A DNA stretch of 64,000 bases from Pseudomonas sp. URMO17WK12:I11 (GTDB taxonomy: Bacteria; Pseudomonadota; Gammaproteobacteria; Pseudomonadales; Pseudomonadaceae). Below are positions 8,847 through 16,233 of the stretch, piece by piece (position 1 is the first letter of the stretch; every line of letters begins with the position of its first letter). The notes under the pieces were generated by a model. It searched no databases. It saw nothing but the letters and a program-made list of their open reading frames with translations, and had not been told where the DNA came from. The DNA lies in assembly GCF_007677725.1 (NCBI RefSeq), contig NZ_VEDF01000008.1, positions 1 through 64,000 on the forward strand, in the 5' to 3' direction. The translations under genes were made by a program, and so were the position numbers.

Positions 8847-9023
8847 ATGGCAACCGTAAAAGTTACGCTGATCAAGAGCGTCTCGGGCCGCCTGCCTAAC
8901 CACAAACTGTGCGTTAAAGGCCTGGGTCTGCGTCGCATCGGTCACACTGTAGAAGTCCAGGATACTCCCGAGAACCGCGGGATGATCAACAAGGCTTACT
9001 ACATGCTGAAGGTCGAGGGTTAA
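8847..9023 (+). CDS. rpmD: 50S ribosomal protein L30
   Basis: A 58-residue protein read directly from ATG 8847 to TAA 9021-9023: MATVKVTLIKSVSGRLPNHK, then CVKGLGLRRIGHTVEV. It matches bacterial L30 in length and in the GLGLRRIGHTV motif. It fits exactly between rpsE and rplO. Confidence 0.97.
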   Translation: MATVKVTLIKSVSGRLPNHKLCVKGLGLRRIGHTVEVQDTPENRGMINKAYYMLKVEG

Positions 9024-9026
9024 TCG

Positions 9027-9461
9027 ATGAAACTCAATGATCTGAGTCCAGCGCCGGGTTCCCGTCGCGAGAAGCATCGTCCAGGTCGTGGTATCGGTAG
9101 CGGTCTGGGTAAGACCGGCGGCCGTGGCCACAAAGGTCAGACTTCCCGTTCGGGTGGTTCGATCGCTCCTGGCTTCGAAGGCGGTCAACAGCCGCTGCAC
9201 CGTCGTCTGCCGAAGTTCGGCTTCGTTTCCCTGAAAGCCATGGATCGCGCAGAAGTGCGTCTGTCCGAGCTGGCCAAAGTGGAAGGCGACGTGGTTTCCG
9301 TGCAATCCCTGAAGGATGCCAACGTGATCGGCCAGAACGTACAGCGTGTGAAAATCATGCTGTCTGGCGAAGTCACTCGCGCAGTCACCATCAAGGGTAT
9401 CGCAGCCACCAAGGGTGCGCGTGCGGCTATCGAAGCAGCTGGCGGCAAATTCGAGGAATAA
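9027..9461 (+). CDS. rplO: 50S ribosomal protein L15
   Basis: A 144-residue L15 (MKLNDLSPAPGSRREKHRPG) with the basic glycine-rich N-terminus GRGIGSGLGKTGGRGHKGQ that threads into 23S rRNA. Its TAA is immediately followed by the secY ATG. Confidence 0.98.
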   Translation: MKLNDLSPAPGSRREKHRPGRGIGSGLGKTGGRGHKGQTSRSGGSIAPGFEGGQQPLHRRLPKFGFVSLKAMDRAEVRLSELAKVEGDVVSVQSLKDANVIGQNVQRVKIMLSGEVTRAVTIKGIAATKGARAAIEAAGGKFEE

Positions 9462-10793
9462 ATGGCTAAGCAAGGTGCTCTCTCTTCGCTCGGTAAGGGC
9501 GGGATGTCGGAACTCTGGGCTCGTCTGCGCTTTCTGTTCATGGCGATCATCGTCTATCGGATAGGTGCGCATATCCCGGTTCCAGGCATCAATCCGGACC
9601 GTCTGGCGGATCTGTTTCGGCAGAATGAGGGGACCATTCTTAGCTTGTTCAACATGTTTTCCGGTGGCGCGCTCGAACGCATGAGCATCTTTGCACTGGG
9701 GATCATGCCGTACATTTCGGCATCGATCATCATGCAGCTGATGACAGCGGTCAGCCCGCAACTGGAGCAGTTGAAGAAGGAAGGTGAAGCTGGCCGTCGC
9801 AAGATCAGCCAGTACACCCGCTACGGCACCGTTATCCTGGCACTGGTTCAAGCCATTGGCATGTCCATTGGCCTGGCCAACCAGGGCGTGGCGTTTTCTG
9901 TAGGCCTCGGCTTCCATGTCGTTGCCGTCTCCACTTTCGTGGCAGGCGCAATGTTCATGATGTGGCTGGGTGAGCAGATCACCGAGCGCGGTGTGGGCAA
10001 CGGTATCTCGATGTTGATCTTCGCAGGTATCGTTGCCGGTCTTCCGAGAGCAATCGGGCAGTCTTTCGAGTCTGCGCGCACAGGCGATATCAACATCTTC
10101 GCCCTGGTCGCTATCGGTTTGCTTGCAGTAGCGATTATCGGTTTCGTGGTGTTCATTGAGCGTGGTCAGCGTCGTATCGCCGTTCACTACGCCAAGCGTC
10201 AGCAAGGCCGCAAGGTGTTTGCTGCGCAGACTAGCCACTTGCCGCTGAAAGTGAACATGGCGGGGGTCATCCCGGCCATTTTCGCGAGCAGCATTCTGCT
10301 GTTCCCGGCTTCGCTGGGTGCCTGGTTCGGTCAGTCCGAAGGTATGGGCTGGCTGCAGGACATCTCGCAGTCGATCGCTCCTGGTCAGCCGTTGAACATT
10401 CTGCTGTTTAGTGCAGGGATCATTTTCTTCTGCTTCTTCTACACAGCGTTGATGTTCAACCCGAAAGACGTAGCGGAAAACCTGAAGAAGTCCGGTGCCT
10501 TTATTCCGGGTATCCGTCCTGGTGAGCAGTCGGCGCGCTACATTGATGGCGTTCTGACTCGTCTGACCATGTTCGGTGCTCTTTACATGATGGCCGTCTG
10601 CCTTCTGCCCCAGTTCCTGGTGGTGGCTGCAAATGTGCCGTTCTACCTTGGCGGGACCTCGTTGCTGATTGTGGTAGTGGTTGTGATGGACTTCATGTCC
10701 CAAGTACAATCGCACCTCGTTTCGCACCAGTACGAATCCCTGATGAAGAAAGCCAACCTGAAAGGCTACGGTGGCAGCGGTTTGCTGCGCTGA
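9462..10793 (+). CDS. secY: Protein translocase channel subunit SecY
   Basis: A 443-residue inner-membrane protein with ten predicted membrane segments. It forms the SecYEG channel, through which SecA or the ribosome moves proteins. The N-terminal plug region ([15 protein letters not shown]), the TM7 region and the C5 loop ([23 protein letters not shown]) with its conserved Arg are present. It starts at the base after the rplO stop, so translation is probably coupled. Confidence 0.98.
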
Positions 10794-10821
10794 TACGCCC
10801 CTAAGGTTCGAGGAGTCGGTA

Positions 10822-10938
10822 ATGAAAGTTCGTGCATCGGTGAAAAAGCTGTGCCGTAACTGCAAGATCATCCGTCGCGAAGGCGTCGTACGAGTGATCT
10901 GCAGCGCGGAACCGCGTCACAAACAGCGCCAAGGCTGA
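10822..10938 (+). CDS. rpmJ: 50S ribosomal protein L36, zinc-binding type
   Basis: A 38-residue protein read from ATG 10822, behind CGAGGAG. It has Cys11, Cys14, Cys27 and a His at position 33, the zinc ribbon of the C+ form ([12 protein letters not shown]...CSAEPRH). Pseudomonads often carry a zinc-free paralogue elsewhere that is induced in zinc starvation. It is the last gene before the alpha-operon gap. Confidence 0.97.
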
Positions 10939-10955
10939 GTGTGATCTGCGCTTCA

Positions 10956-10983
10956 AACCCAGCAGCTAGTGTGCTGCTGGGTT
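10956..10983 (+). terminator. Terminator-like hairpin between rpmJ and rpsM
   Basis: A perfect 11-bp stem, AACCCAGCAGC (10956-10966) with GCTGCTGGGTT (10973-10983), has a 6-nt loop. It is followed by GATTATTCG, not a true T-run, so it is probably a leaky terminator or attenuator. Confidence 0.55.
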
Positions 10984-11010
10984 GATTATTCGTTTCTACA
11001 GCGATATTAT
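10982..11010 (+). promoter_or_regulatory. Candidate promoter of the alpha segment (rpsM)
   Basis: TTGATT (10982-10987), a 17-bp spacer and TATTAT (11005-11010). The -35 begins in the last two bases of the preceding hairpin. The start would be near 11017, giving a leader of about 53 nt to rpsM. Confidence 0.6.
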
Positions 11011-11069
11011 CTCGCGCCCTATTTCTTGGCTTCCGGGGCGTAGGTAGCTGTCAATTGGAGTCCCACTGA

Positions 11070-11426
11070 ATGGCCCGTATTGCAGGCGTCAACATTCCAG
11101 ATAACAAGCATACTGTTATCTCGCTGACCTACATCTATGGTGTCGGTCGCACTACTGCACAGAAGATTTGTGCAGACGCTGGTGTAAACCCAGCCGCTAA
11201 GATCAAGGATCTGAGCGACGAGCAAATCGAAACCCTGCGTGGCGAAGTCGCGAAGTTCACCACCGAAGGTGACCTGCGTCGTGACGTCAACATGAAGATC
11301 AAGCGCTTGATGGACCTGGGTTGCTACCGCGGCCTGCGTCATCGTAAAGGTCTGCCGGTTCGCGGTCAGCGCACCAAGACCAACGCACGCACCCGTAAGG
11401 GCCCGCGTAAGCCGATCCGCAAGTAA
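11070..11426 (+). CDS. rpsM: 30S ribosomal protein S13
   Basis: A 118-residue S13 (MARIAGVNIPDNKHTVISLTY) with the C-terminal basic tail GQRTKTNARTRKGPRKP that touches P-site tRNA. It is the first gene of the alpha segment (S13, S11, S4, RpoA, L17). TTGGAG precedes the ATG. Confidence 0.98.
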   Translation: MARIAGVNIPDNKHTVISLTYIYGVGRTTAQKICADAGVNPAAKIKDLSDEQIETLRGEVAKFTTEGDLRRDVNMKIKRLMDLGCYRGLRHRKGLPVRGQRTKTNARTRKGPRKPIRK

Positions 11427-11444
11427 TCGCCCAGGAATATAGAC

Positions 11445-11834
11445 ATGGCAAAACCTGCTGCTCGTCCTCGTAAGAAAATCAAAAAGACAGTGGTTGATGG
11501 CATCGCCCACATCCACGCTTCTTTCAACAACACCATCGTGACCATCACCGATCGTCAGGGCAATGCTTTGTCCTGGGCGACCTCCGGTGGTTCGGGTTTC
11601 CGTGGTTCGCGCAAATCCACCCCGTTCGCAGCTCAGATCGCTGCTGAGCGTGCTGGTCAAGCTGCGCTGGAATATGGTCTGAAGAACCTCGACGTCAACG
11701 TCAAGGGTCCAGGTCCAGGTCGCGAGTCCGCCGTTCGTGCATTGAACAGCTGCGGCTACAAGATCGCCAGCATCACCGACGTGACGCCAATCCCGCATAA
11801 CGGGTGCCGTCCGCCGAAGAAGCGTCGCGTGTAA
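11445..11834 (+). CDS. rpsK: 30S ribosomal protein S11
   Basis: A 129-residue S11 with the ASFNNTIVTITDRQGN core and the C-terminal signature IPHNGCRPPKKRRV. It lines the platform near the mRNA exit (E site). Confidence 0.98.
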   Translation: MAKPAARPRKKIKKTVVDGIAHIHASFNNTIVTITDRQGNALSWATSGGSGFRGSRKSTPFAAQIAAERAGQAALEYGLKNLDVNVKGPGPGRESAVRALNSCGYKIASITDVTPIPHNGCRPPKKRRV

Positions 11835-11849
11835 TCAGGAGACAGAAGA

Positions 11850-12470
11850 ATGGCACGTTACATTGGTCCAAAATGCAAACTGTCTCGTCGTGAAGGCACT
11901 GACCTGTTCCTGAAGAGCGGCGTTCGCGCTCTGGAATCGAAGTGCAACATCGAAGCAGCCCCAGGTATCCACGGCCAGCGCCGTGGCCGTCAGTCCGACT
12001 ACGGTACCCAGCTGCGCGAGAAACAAAAAGTCCGTCGTATCTACGGTGTTCTGGAGCGTCAGTTCCGCGGTTACTACCAAGCTGCAGCCTCGAAAAAAGG
12101 CGCAACCGGTGAGAACCTGCTGCAACTGCTCGAGTGCCGTCTGGATAACGTCGTTTACCGTATGGGCTTTGGCTCGACTCGTTCCGAGTCCCGTCAGCTG
12201 GTTTCGCACAAAGCGATCAGCGTCAACGGTAAGACTGTAAACATTCCATCCTACCAAGTTCGTCCGGGTGACGTGGTCGCGGTTCGCGAGAAGTCGTCGA
12301 ACCAGCTGCGCATTGTTCAAGCCCTTGAACTGTGCGCCCAGCGTGGCCGCGTTGAGTGGGTAGACGTTGATTCCGCTAAGAAGTCGGGCGTTTTCAAAAA
12401 CGTTCCAGCTCGTGGCGACCTGTCTGCCGACATCAACGAAAACCTGATTGTCGAGCTCTACTCCAAGTAA
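11850..12470 (+). CDS. rpsD: 30S ribosomal protein S4
   Basis: A 206-residue S4 (MARYIGPKCKLSRREGTDL) with the S4 RNA-binding domain around residues 95-155 (RLDNVVYRMGFGSTRSESRQ). It initiates 30S assembly; in E. coli it represses the alpha operon through a pseudoknot in the rpsM leader. No such pseudoknot was confirmed here. Confidence 0.98.
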   Translation: MARYIGPKCKLSRREGTDLFLKSGVRALESKCNIEAAPGIHGQRRGRQSDYGTQLREKQKVRRIYGVLERQFRGYYQAAASKKGATGENLLQLLECRLDNVVYRMGFGSTRSESRQLVSHKAISVNGKTVNIPSYQVRPGDVVAVREKSSNQLRIVQALELCAQRGRVEWVDVDSAKKSGVFKNVPARGDLSADINENLIVELYSK

Positions 12471-12492
12471 GGGCTAGAAAATAGGTGCATCC

Positions 12493-13494
12493 ATGCAGAT
12501 TTCGGTAAATGAGTTCCTGACTCCCCGCCACATTGATGTGCAGGTAGTCAGTCCGACCCGCGCCAAGATTACGCTCGAGCCTCTCGAGCGTGGTTTCGGC
12601 CATACCCTGGGCAACGCGCTGCGCCGCATCCTGTTGTCCTCCATGCCTGGCTGTGCAGTAGTCGAGGCCGAGATCGATGGCGTACTCCATGAGTACTCCG
12701 CGATCGAAGGTGTTCAGGAAGACGTCATTGAAATCCTGTTGAACCTGAAAGGCCTGGCTATCAAACTGCACGGTCGTGACGAAGTTACGCTGACCTTGTC
12801 GAAAAAGGGTTCGGGGGTGGTTACCGCTGCCGATATTCAGCTGGATCACGATGTCGAGATCGTCAACCCCGATCACGTAATCGCGAACCTGGCGTCCAAC
12901 GGCGCCCTGAACATGAAGCTCACCGTAGCTCGTGGTCGCGGTTACGAGCCGGCTGACTCCCGTCAAACCGACGAAGACGAAAGCCGTAGCATTGGCCGTC
13001 TGCAGCTGGACGCTTCGTTCAGCCCGGTGCGTCGTATCGCCTATGTGGTCGAGAACGCCCGTGTTGAACAGCGTACCAACCTGGACAAGCTGGTCATTGA
13101 TCTGGAAACCAACGGCACCCTGGATCCTGAAGAGGCTATCCGCCGCGCTGCGACCATCCTGCAACAGCAGCTGGCCGCGTTCGTCGACCTCAAGGGTGAC
13201 AGTGAGCCTGTAGTAGTCGAGCAGGAAGACGAGATCGATCCGATCCTGCTGCGTCCGGTTGACGACCTGGAACTGACTGTACGTTCGGCCAACTGCCTCA
13301 AGGCGGAGAACATCTACTACATCGGCGACCTGATTCAGCGTACCGAAGTAGAGTTGTTGAAAACTCCTAACCTTGGCAAGAAGTCCCTGACTGAAATCAA
13401 GGACGTCCTGGCCTCTCGTGGTCTGTCTCTCGGCATGCGCCTCGACAACTGGCCGCCTGCAAGTCTTAAGAAAGACGACAAGGCGACCGCCTGA
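12493..13494 (+). CDS. rpoA: RNA polymerase alpha subunit
   Basis: A 333-residue alpha subunit. The N-terminal dimerisation domain contains [21 protein letters not shown] (residues ~35-55). The C-terminal domain (from about 245, [19 protein letters not shown]) binds UP elements and activators. Its position between rpsD and rplQ links RNA polymerase supply to ribosome synthesis. Confidence 0.99.
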
Positions 13495-13536
13495 TCGTCG
13501 TAATCACCGAACGTAGTGTTTGGTAAGGAATGAATC

Positions 13537-13923
13537 ATGCGTCATCGTAAAAGTGGACGTCACCTGAGCCGTACCAGCTCTCACCGCAAGGCTATGTTCC
13601 AGAACATGGCAGTGTCGTTGATCGAGCACGAGCTGATCAAAACCACCCTGCCGAAAGCCAAGGAACTGCGCCGCGTTGCCGAGCCGCTGATCACCCTGGC
13701 CAAGGAAGACAGCGTTGCTAACCGTCGTCTGGCCTTCGACCGTACCCGTTCGAAGACCGCTGTTGGCAAACTGTTCAATGACCTGGGCAAGCGCTACGCC
13801 ACCCGTCAGGGCGGCTACCTGCGTATCCTGAAGTGCGGTTTCCGCGCTGGCGACAACGCGCCTATGGCGTACGTCGAGCTGGTTGATCGTCCTGTCGGCG
13901 GCGCTGTAGAAGCTGCTGAGTAA
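13537..13923 (+). CDS. rplQ: 50S ribosomal protein L17
   Basis: A 128-residue L17 (MRHRKSGRHLSRTSSHRKAM), full length, ending the supercluster. It is followed by a strong terminator. Confidence 0.98.
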   Translation: MRHRKSGRHLSRTSSHRKAMFQNMAVSLIEHELIKTTLPKAKELRRVAEPLITLAKEDSVANRRLAFDRTRSKTAVGKLFNDLGKRYATRQGGYLRILKCGFRAGDNAPMAYVELVDRPVGGAVEAAE

Positions 13924-13943
13924 GACGTTCCGTCTGCTACAAG

Positions 13944-13970
13944 AAACCGGGCCTAGTGCCCGGTTTTTTG
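13944..13970 (+). terminator. Intrinsic terminator of the ribosomal cluster
   Basis: Stem AAACCGGGC (13944-13952) with GCCCGGTTT (13958-13966), 5-nt loop, followed by T residues. It ends the transcript after rplQ. Confidence 0.93.
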
Positions 13971-13981
13971 TGCGCGCAGGT

Positions 13982-14047
13982 ATTGTTTCTTTCTATTGAT
14001 ACAAGTCACGCAATGAATTTGTTCATTGTCGACCGTTCGTCGATACT
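13982..14047 (+). promoter_or_regulatory. katA promoter with OxyR-like site and inverted repeat
   Basis: A -35 TTGTTC (14019-14024) and -10 GATACT (14042-14047) are 17 bp apart. Directly upstream, four tetramers spaced by 7 bp (ATTG 13982, CTAT 13993, AGTC 14004, GAAT 14015) resemble the OxyR pattern ATAG-N7-CTAT-N7-ATAG-N7-CTAT, with 10 of 16 matches. A perfect 7-bp inverted repeat, CAATGAA/TTCATTG (14011-14028), covers the -35. OxyR control of katA is known in Pseudomonas; this particular site is inference. Confidence 0.5.
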
Positions 14048-14094
14048 CCTCGTCAAGCCGATCAGCCGGCAACGTAAGAAGACTTGGAGAGCCC

Positions 14095-15534
14095 ATGAGC
14101 AAGATTCTCACCACCGCCAGCGGTGCACCTGTTGCAGACAACCAGAATTCCCGTTCCGCTGGCCCGCGCGGCCCGTTGCTGCTCGACGACTTCCACCTGA
14201 TCGAAAAGCTCGCTCATTTCAATCGCGAGAACATCCCGGAGCGCCGCGTTCACGCCAAGGGTTCTGGTGCGTATGGCACGTTCACCGTCACCCGCGACAT
14301 CACCCAGTACACCAGCGCCAAGTTGTTCGAACAGGTCGGTAAGCAGACCGAGACCTTCCTGCGCTTCTCCACGGTGGGTGGCGAGCGCGGGTCGGCTGAC
14401 ACTGAGCGTGATCCGCGAGGCTTCGCCGTCAAGTTCTATACCGAAGAAGGTAACTGGGACATCGTCGGCAATAACACGCCGGTGTTCTTCATCCGCGACC
14501 CGCTGAAATTCCCCGACTTTATCCACACGCAGAAGCGTCAGCCGCAGAGCAACCTGAAGAGCGCCCAGATGATGTGGGATTTCTGGTCGCATTCGCCCGA
14601 GGCGCTGCACCAGGTCACGATCCTGTTCTCGGACCGCGGCATCCCGGATGGCTACCGGCACATGCACGGCTTCGGCAGCCATACCTACAGCCTGATCAGT
14701 GCCCAAGGTCAGCGGACCTGGGTCAAGTGGCACTTCAAAACCCAGCAAGGTATCAAGAACCTGGCCCCTGCTGACGCTGCCCGCTTGGCCGGTACCGAGC
14801 CTGATTACGCCCAGCGCGACCTGTTCGAGGCGATCGAACGTGGTGACTATCCACGTTGGACGGTGTGCATCCAGGTAATGACTGAGGCCGAAGCGGCTAA
14901 TCGTGACGAGAATCCGTTTGACGTGACCAAGACCTGGTCGCAGAAGGAGTTCCCGTTGATCGAAGTCGGTGTGCTCGAGCTCAATCGCAACCCGCTGAAC
15001 TATTTCGCAGAGGTTGAGCAAGCGGCCTTCGGCCCGAGCAATATGGTTCCAGGCGTTGGCCTGTCACCGGACCGCATGCTGCAAGGCCGCGTCTTCGCTT
15101 ACGCCGACGCCCACCGCTACCGTGTGGGTACCAACCATCAACAGCTGCCAGTCAACGCCCCGCGTTGCCCGGTCAACAGCTATCAGCGTGATGGTTCGAT
15201 GGCCCTGGGCAGCTATGGCAGTGCACCCAACTACGAGCCTAACAGCTACGCCGATGCGCCCAAGCAGTCGCCTCGCCATGCAGAGCCTGCCCTGGCGCTC
15301 AGTGGTGATGCCGACCGCCACGACCACCGGGTAGACGACGACTACTACAGCCATGCCGGTGCGCTGTTCCGTCTGATGAACCCGGAGCAGCGGGCGCTGT
15401 TGATCAGCAACATCGCCGGGGCCATGGCGGGCGTCAGCGAAGATGTGGTGCTGCGCCAGCTGCACTACTTCTTCAAGGCAGACCCCGCGTATGGTGAAGG
15501 CGTCGCCAAAGCGCTCGGGCTGAACCTCGCCTAA
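14095..15534 (+). CDS. katA: Heme catalase KatA (small-subunit type)
   Basis: A 479-residue monofunctional catalase that converts hydrogen peroxide to water and oxygen. Visible are the distal His motif RRVHAKGSGAYGTF, the distal Asn (NNTPVFFIRDPLKF) and the proximal heme ligand Tyr in RVFAYADAHRYRVG. The length fits the clade-3 small-subunit, NADPH-binding catalases. The frame is open to 14026, but ATG 14095 (MSKILTTASGAP) follows TTGGAGA. The FtnA ferritin gene follows, a pairing seen in P. aeruginosa that joins peroxide removal to iron storage. Confidence 0.96.
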   Translation: MSKILTTASGAPVADNQNSRSAGPRGPLLLDDFHLIEKLAHFNRENIPERRVHAKGSGAYGTFTVTRDITQYTSAKLFEQVGKQTETFLRFSTVGGERGSADTERDPRGFAVKFYTEEGNWDIVGNNTPVFFIRDPLKFPDFIHTQKRQPQSNLKSAQMMWDFWSHSPEALHQVTILFSDRGIPDGYRHMHGFGSHTYSLISAQGQRTWVKWHFKTQQGIKNLAPADAARLAGTEPDYAQRDLFEAIERGDYPRWTVCIQVMTEAEAANRDENPFDVTKTWSQKEFPLIEVGVLELNRNPLNYFAEVEQAAFGPSNMVPGVGLSPDRMLQGRVFAYADAHRYRVGTNHQQLPVNAPRCPVNSYQRDGSMALGSYGSAPNYEPNSYADAPKQSPRHAEPALALSGDADRHDHRVDDDYYSHAGALFRLMNPEQRALLISNIAGAMAGVSEDVVLRQLHYFFKADPAYGEGVAKALGLNLA

Positions 15535-15550
15535 GTCGAAGTGATAAGAA

Positions 15551-15576
15551 GAACCGCCCTCATTTGGGCGGTTTTT
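15551..15576 (+). terminator. Intrinsic terminator after katA
   Basis: AACCGCCC and GGGCGGTT form an 8-bp stem with a 6-nt loop, followed by TTT. It separates katA from the ferritin gene. Confidence 0.88.
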
Positions 15577-15697
15577 CAATGAATATCACTACTTTTTAGC
15601 CGATTTTTTGCCTTCAATTGCCCATTTTTCAGTGACCGCGGGCAAAACCTGGTTCACACTATGTGCATTCAGTCGTATCACAGGGAGAAGCAGGGCG

Positions 15698-16162
15698 ATG
15701 CAAGGTCACCCGGACGTCATCAATTACCTCGTCACGTTGCTCAAGGGCGAACTCGCAGCGCGCGATCAGTACTTCATCCATTCCCGCATGTATGAAGATT
15801 GGGGCTTGACCAAGCTCTACGAGCGTATCAATCACGAAATGGAAGAAGAGGCTCAGCACGCCGATGCCCTGATGCGGCGTATCCTCATGCTCGAAGGCAC
15901 TCCGGACATGCGTGCCGATGACCTGGAAGTGGGTACCACCGTGCCCGAGATGATCGAGGCCGACCTCAAGCTCGAGTACAAAGTGCGTGCCGCCTTGTGC
16001 AAGGGCATCGAGCTGTGCGAGCTGCACAAGGACTATGTCAGCCGCGATATCCTGCGCGCTCAGCTGGCCGACACCGAAGAAGATCACACCTATTGGCTGG
16101 AGAAGCAGCAGGGCCTGATCAAGGCCATTGGTCTGCAGAACTACTTGCAGTCGCAGATGTAG
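15698..16162 (+). CDS. ftnA: Bacterial ferritin FtnA (bacterioferritin-like, no heme ligand)
   Basis: A 154-residue ferritin-like four-helix protein starting MQGHPDVINYLVTLL, with CAGGGAGAAG before ATG 15698. Ferroxidase ligands are visible at Glu18, Glu51, His54, a Glu at about 93, Glu127 and His130. The heme-binding Met52 of true bacterioferritins is Ala (EEEAQHAD), so this should be the heme-free ferritin comparable to P. aeruginosa FtnA, which was first named BfrA. It oxidises and stores iron as a 24-mer. It sits 163 bp after katA behind a terminator, so it probably has its own promoter. Confidence 0.9.
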   Translation: MQGHPDVINYLVTLLKGELAARDQYFIHSRMYEDWGLTKLYERINHEMEEEAQHADALMRRILMLEGTPDMRADDLEVGTTVPEMIEADLKLEYKVRAALCKGIELCELHKDYVSRDILRAQLADTEEDHTYWLEKQQGLIKAIGLQNYLQSQM

Positions 16163-16181
16163 GTTATCCACAGCATCATGA

Positions 16182-16217
16182 AAAAGCCCCTGGTATCCGA
16201 CGGTCCCAGGGGCTTTT
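16182..16217. terminator. Bidirectional terminator between ftnA and uvrA
   Basis: AAAAAGCCCCTGG and CCAGGGGCTTTTTT pair around a short loop. A-run and T-run flanks on the two sides suit both converging genes. Confidence 0.92.
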
Positions 16218-16233
16218 TTACATCACCGCTGCT

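Noticed and set aside
8841..10871. A 676-codon minus-strand open frame opposite rplO-secY
   Set aside because: It runs antisense to well-defined ribosomal and secY genes and the translation shows no known domain.
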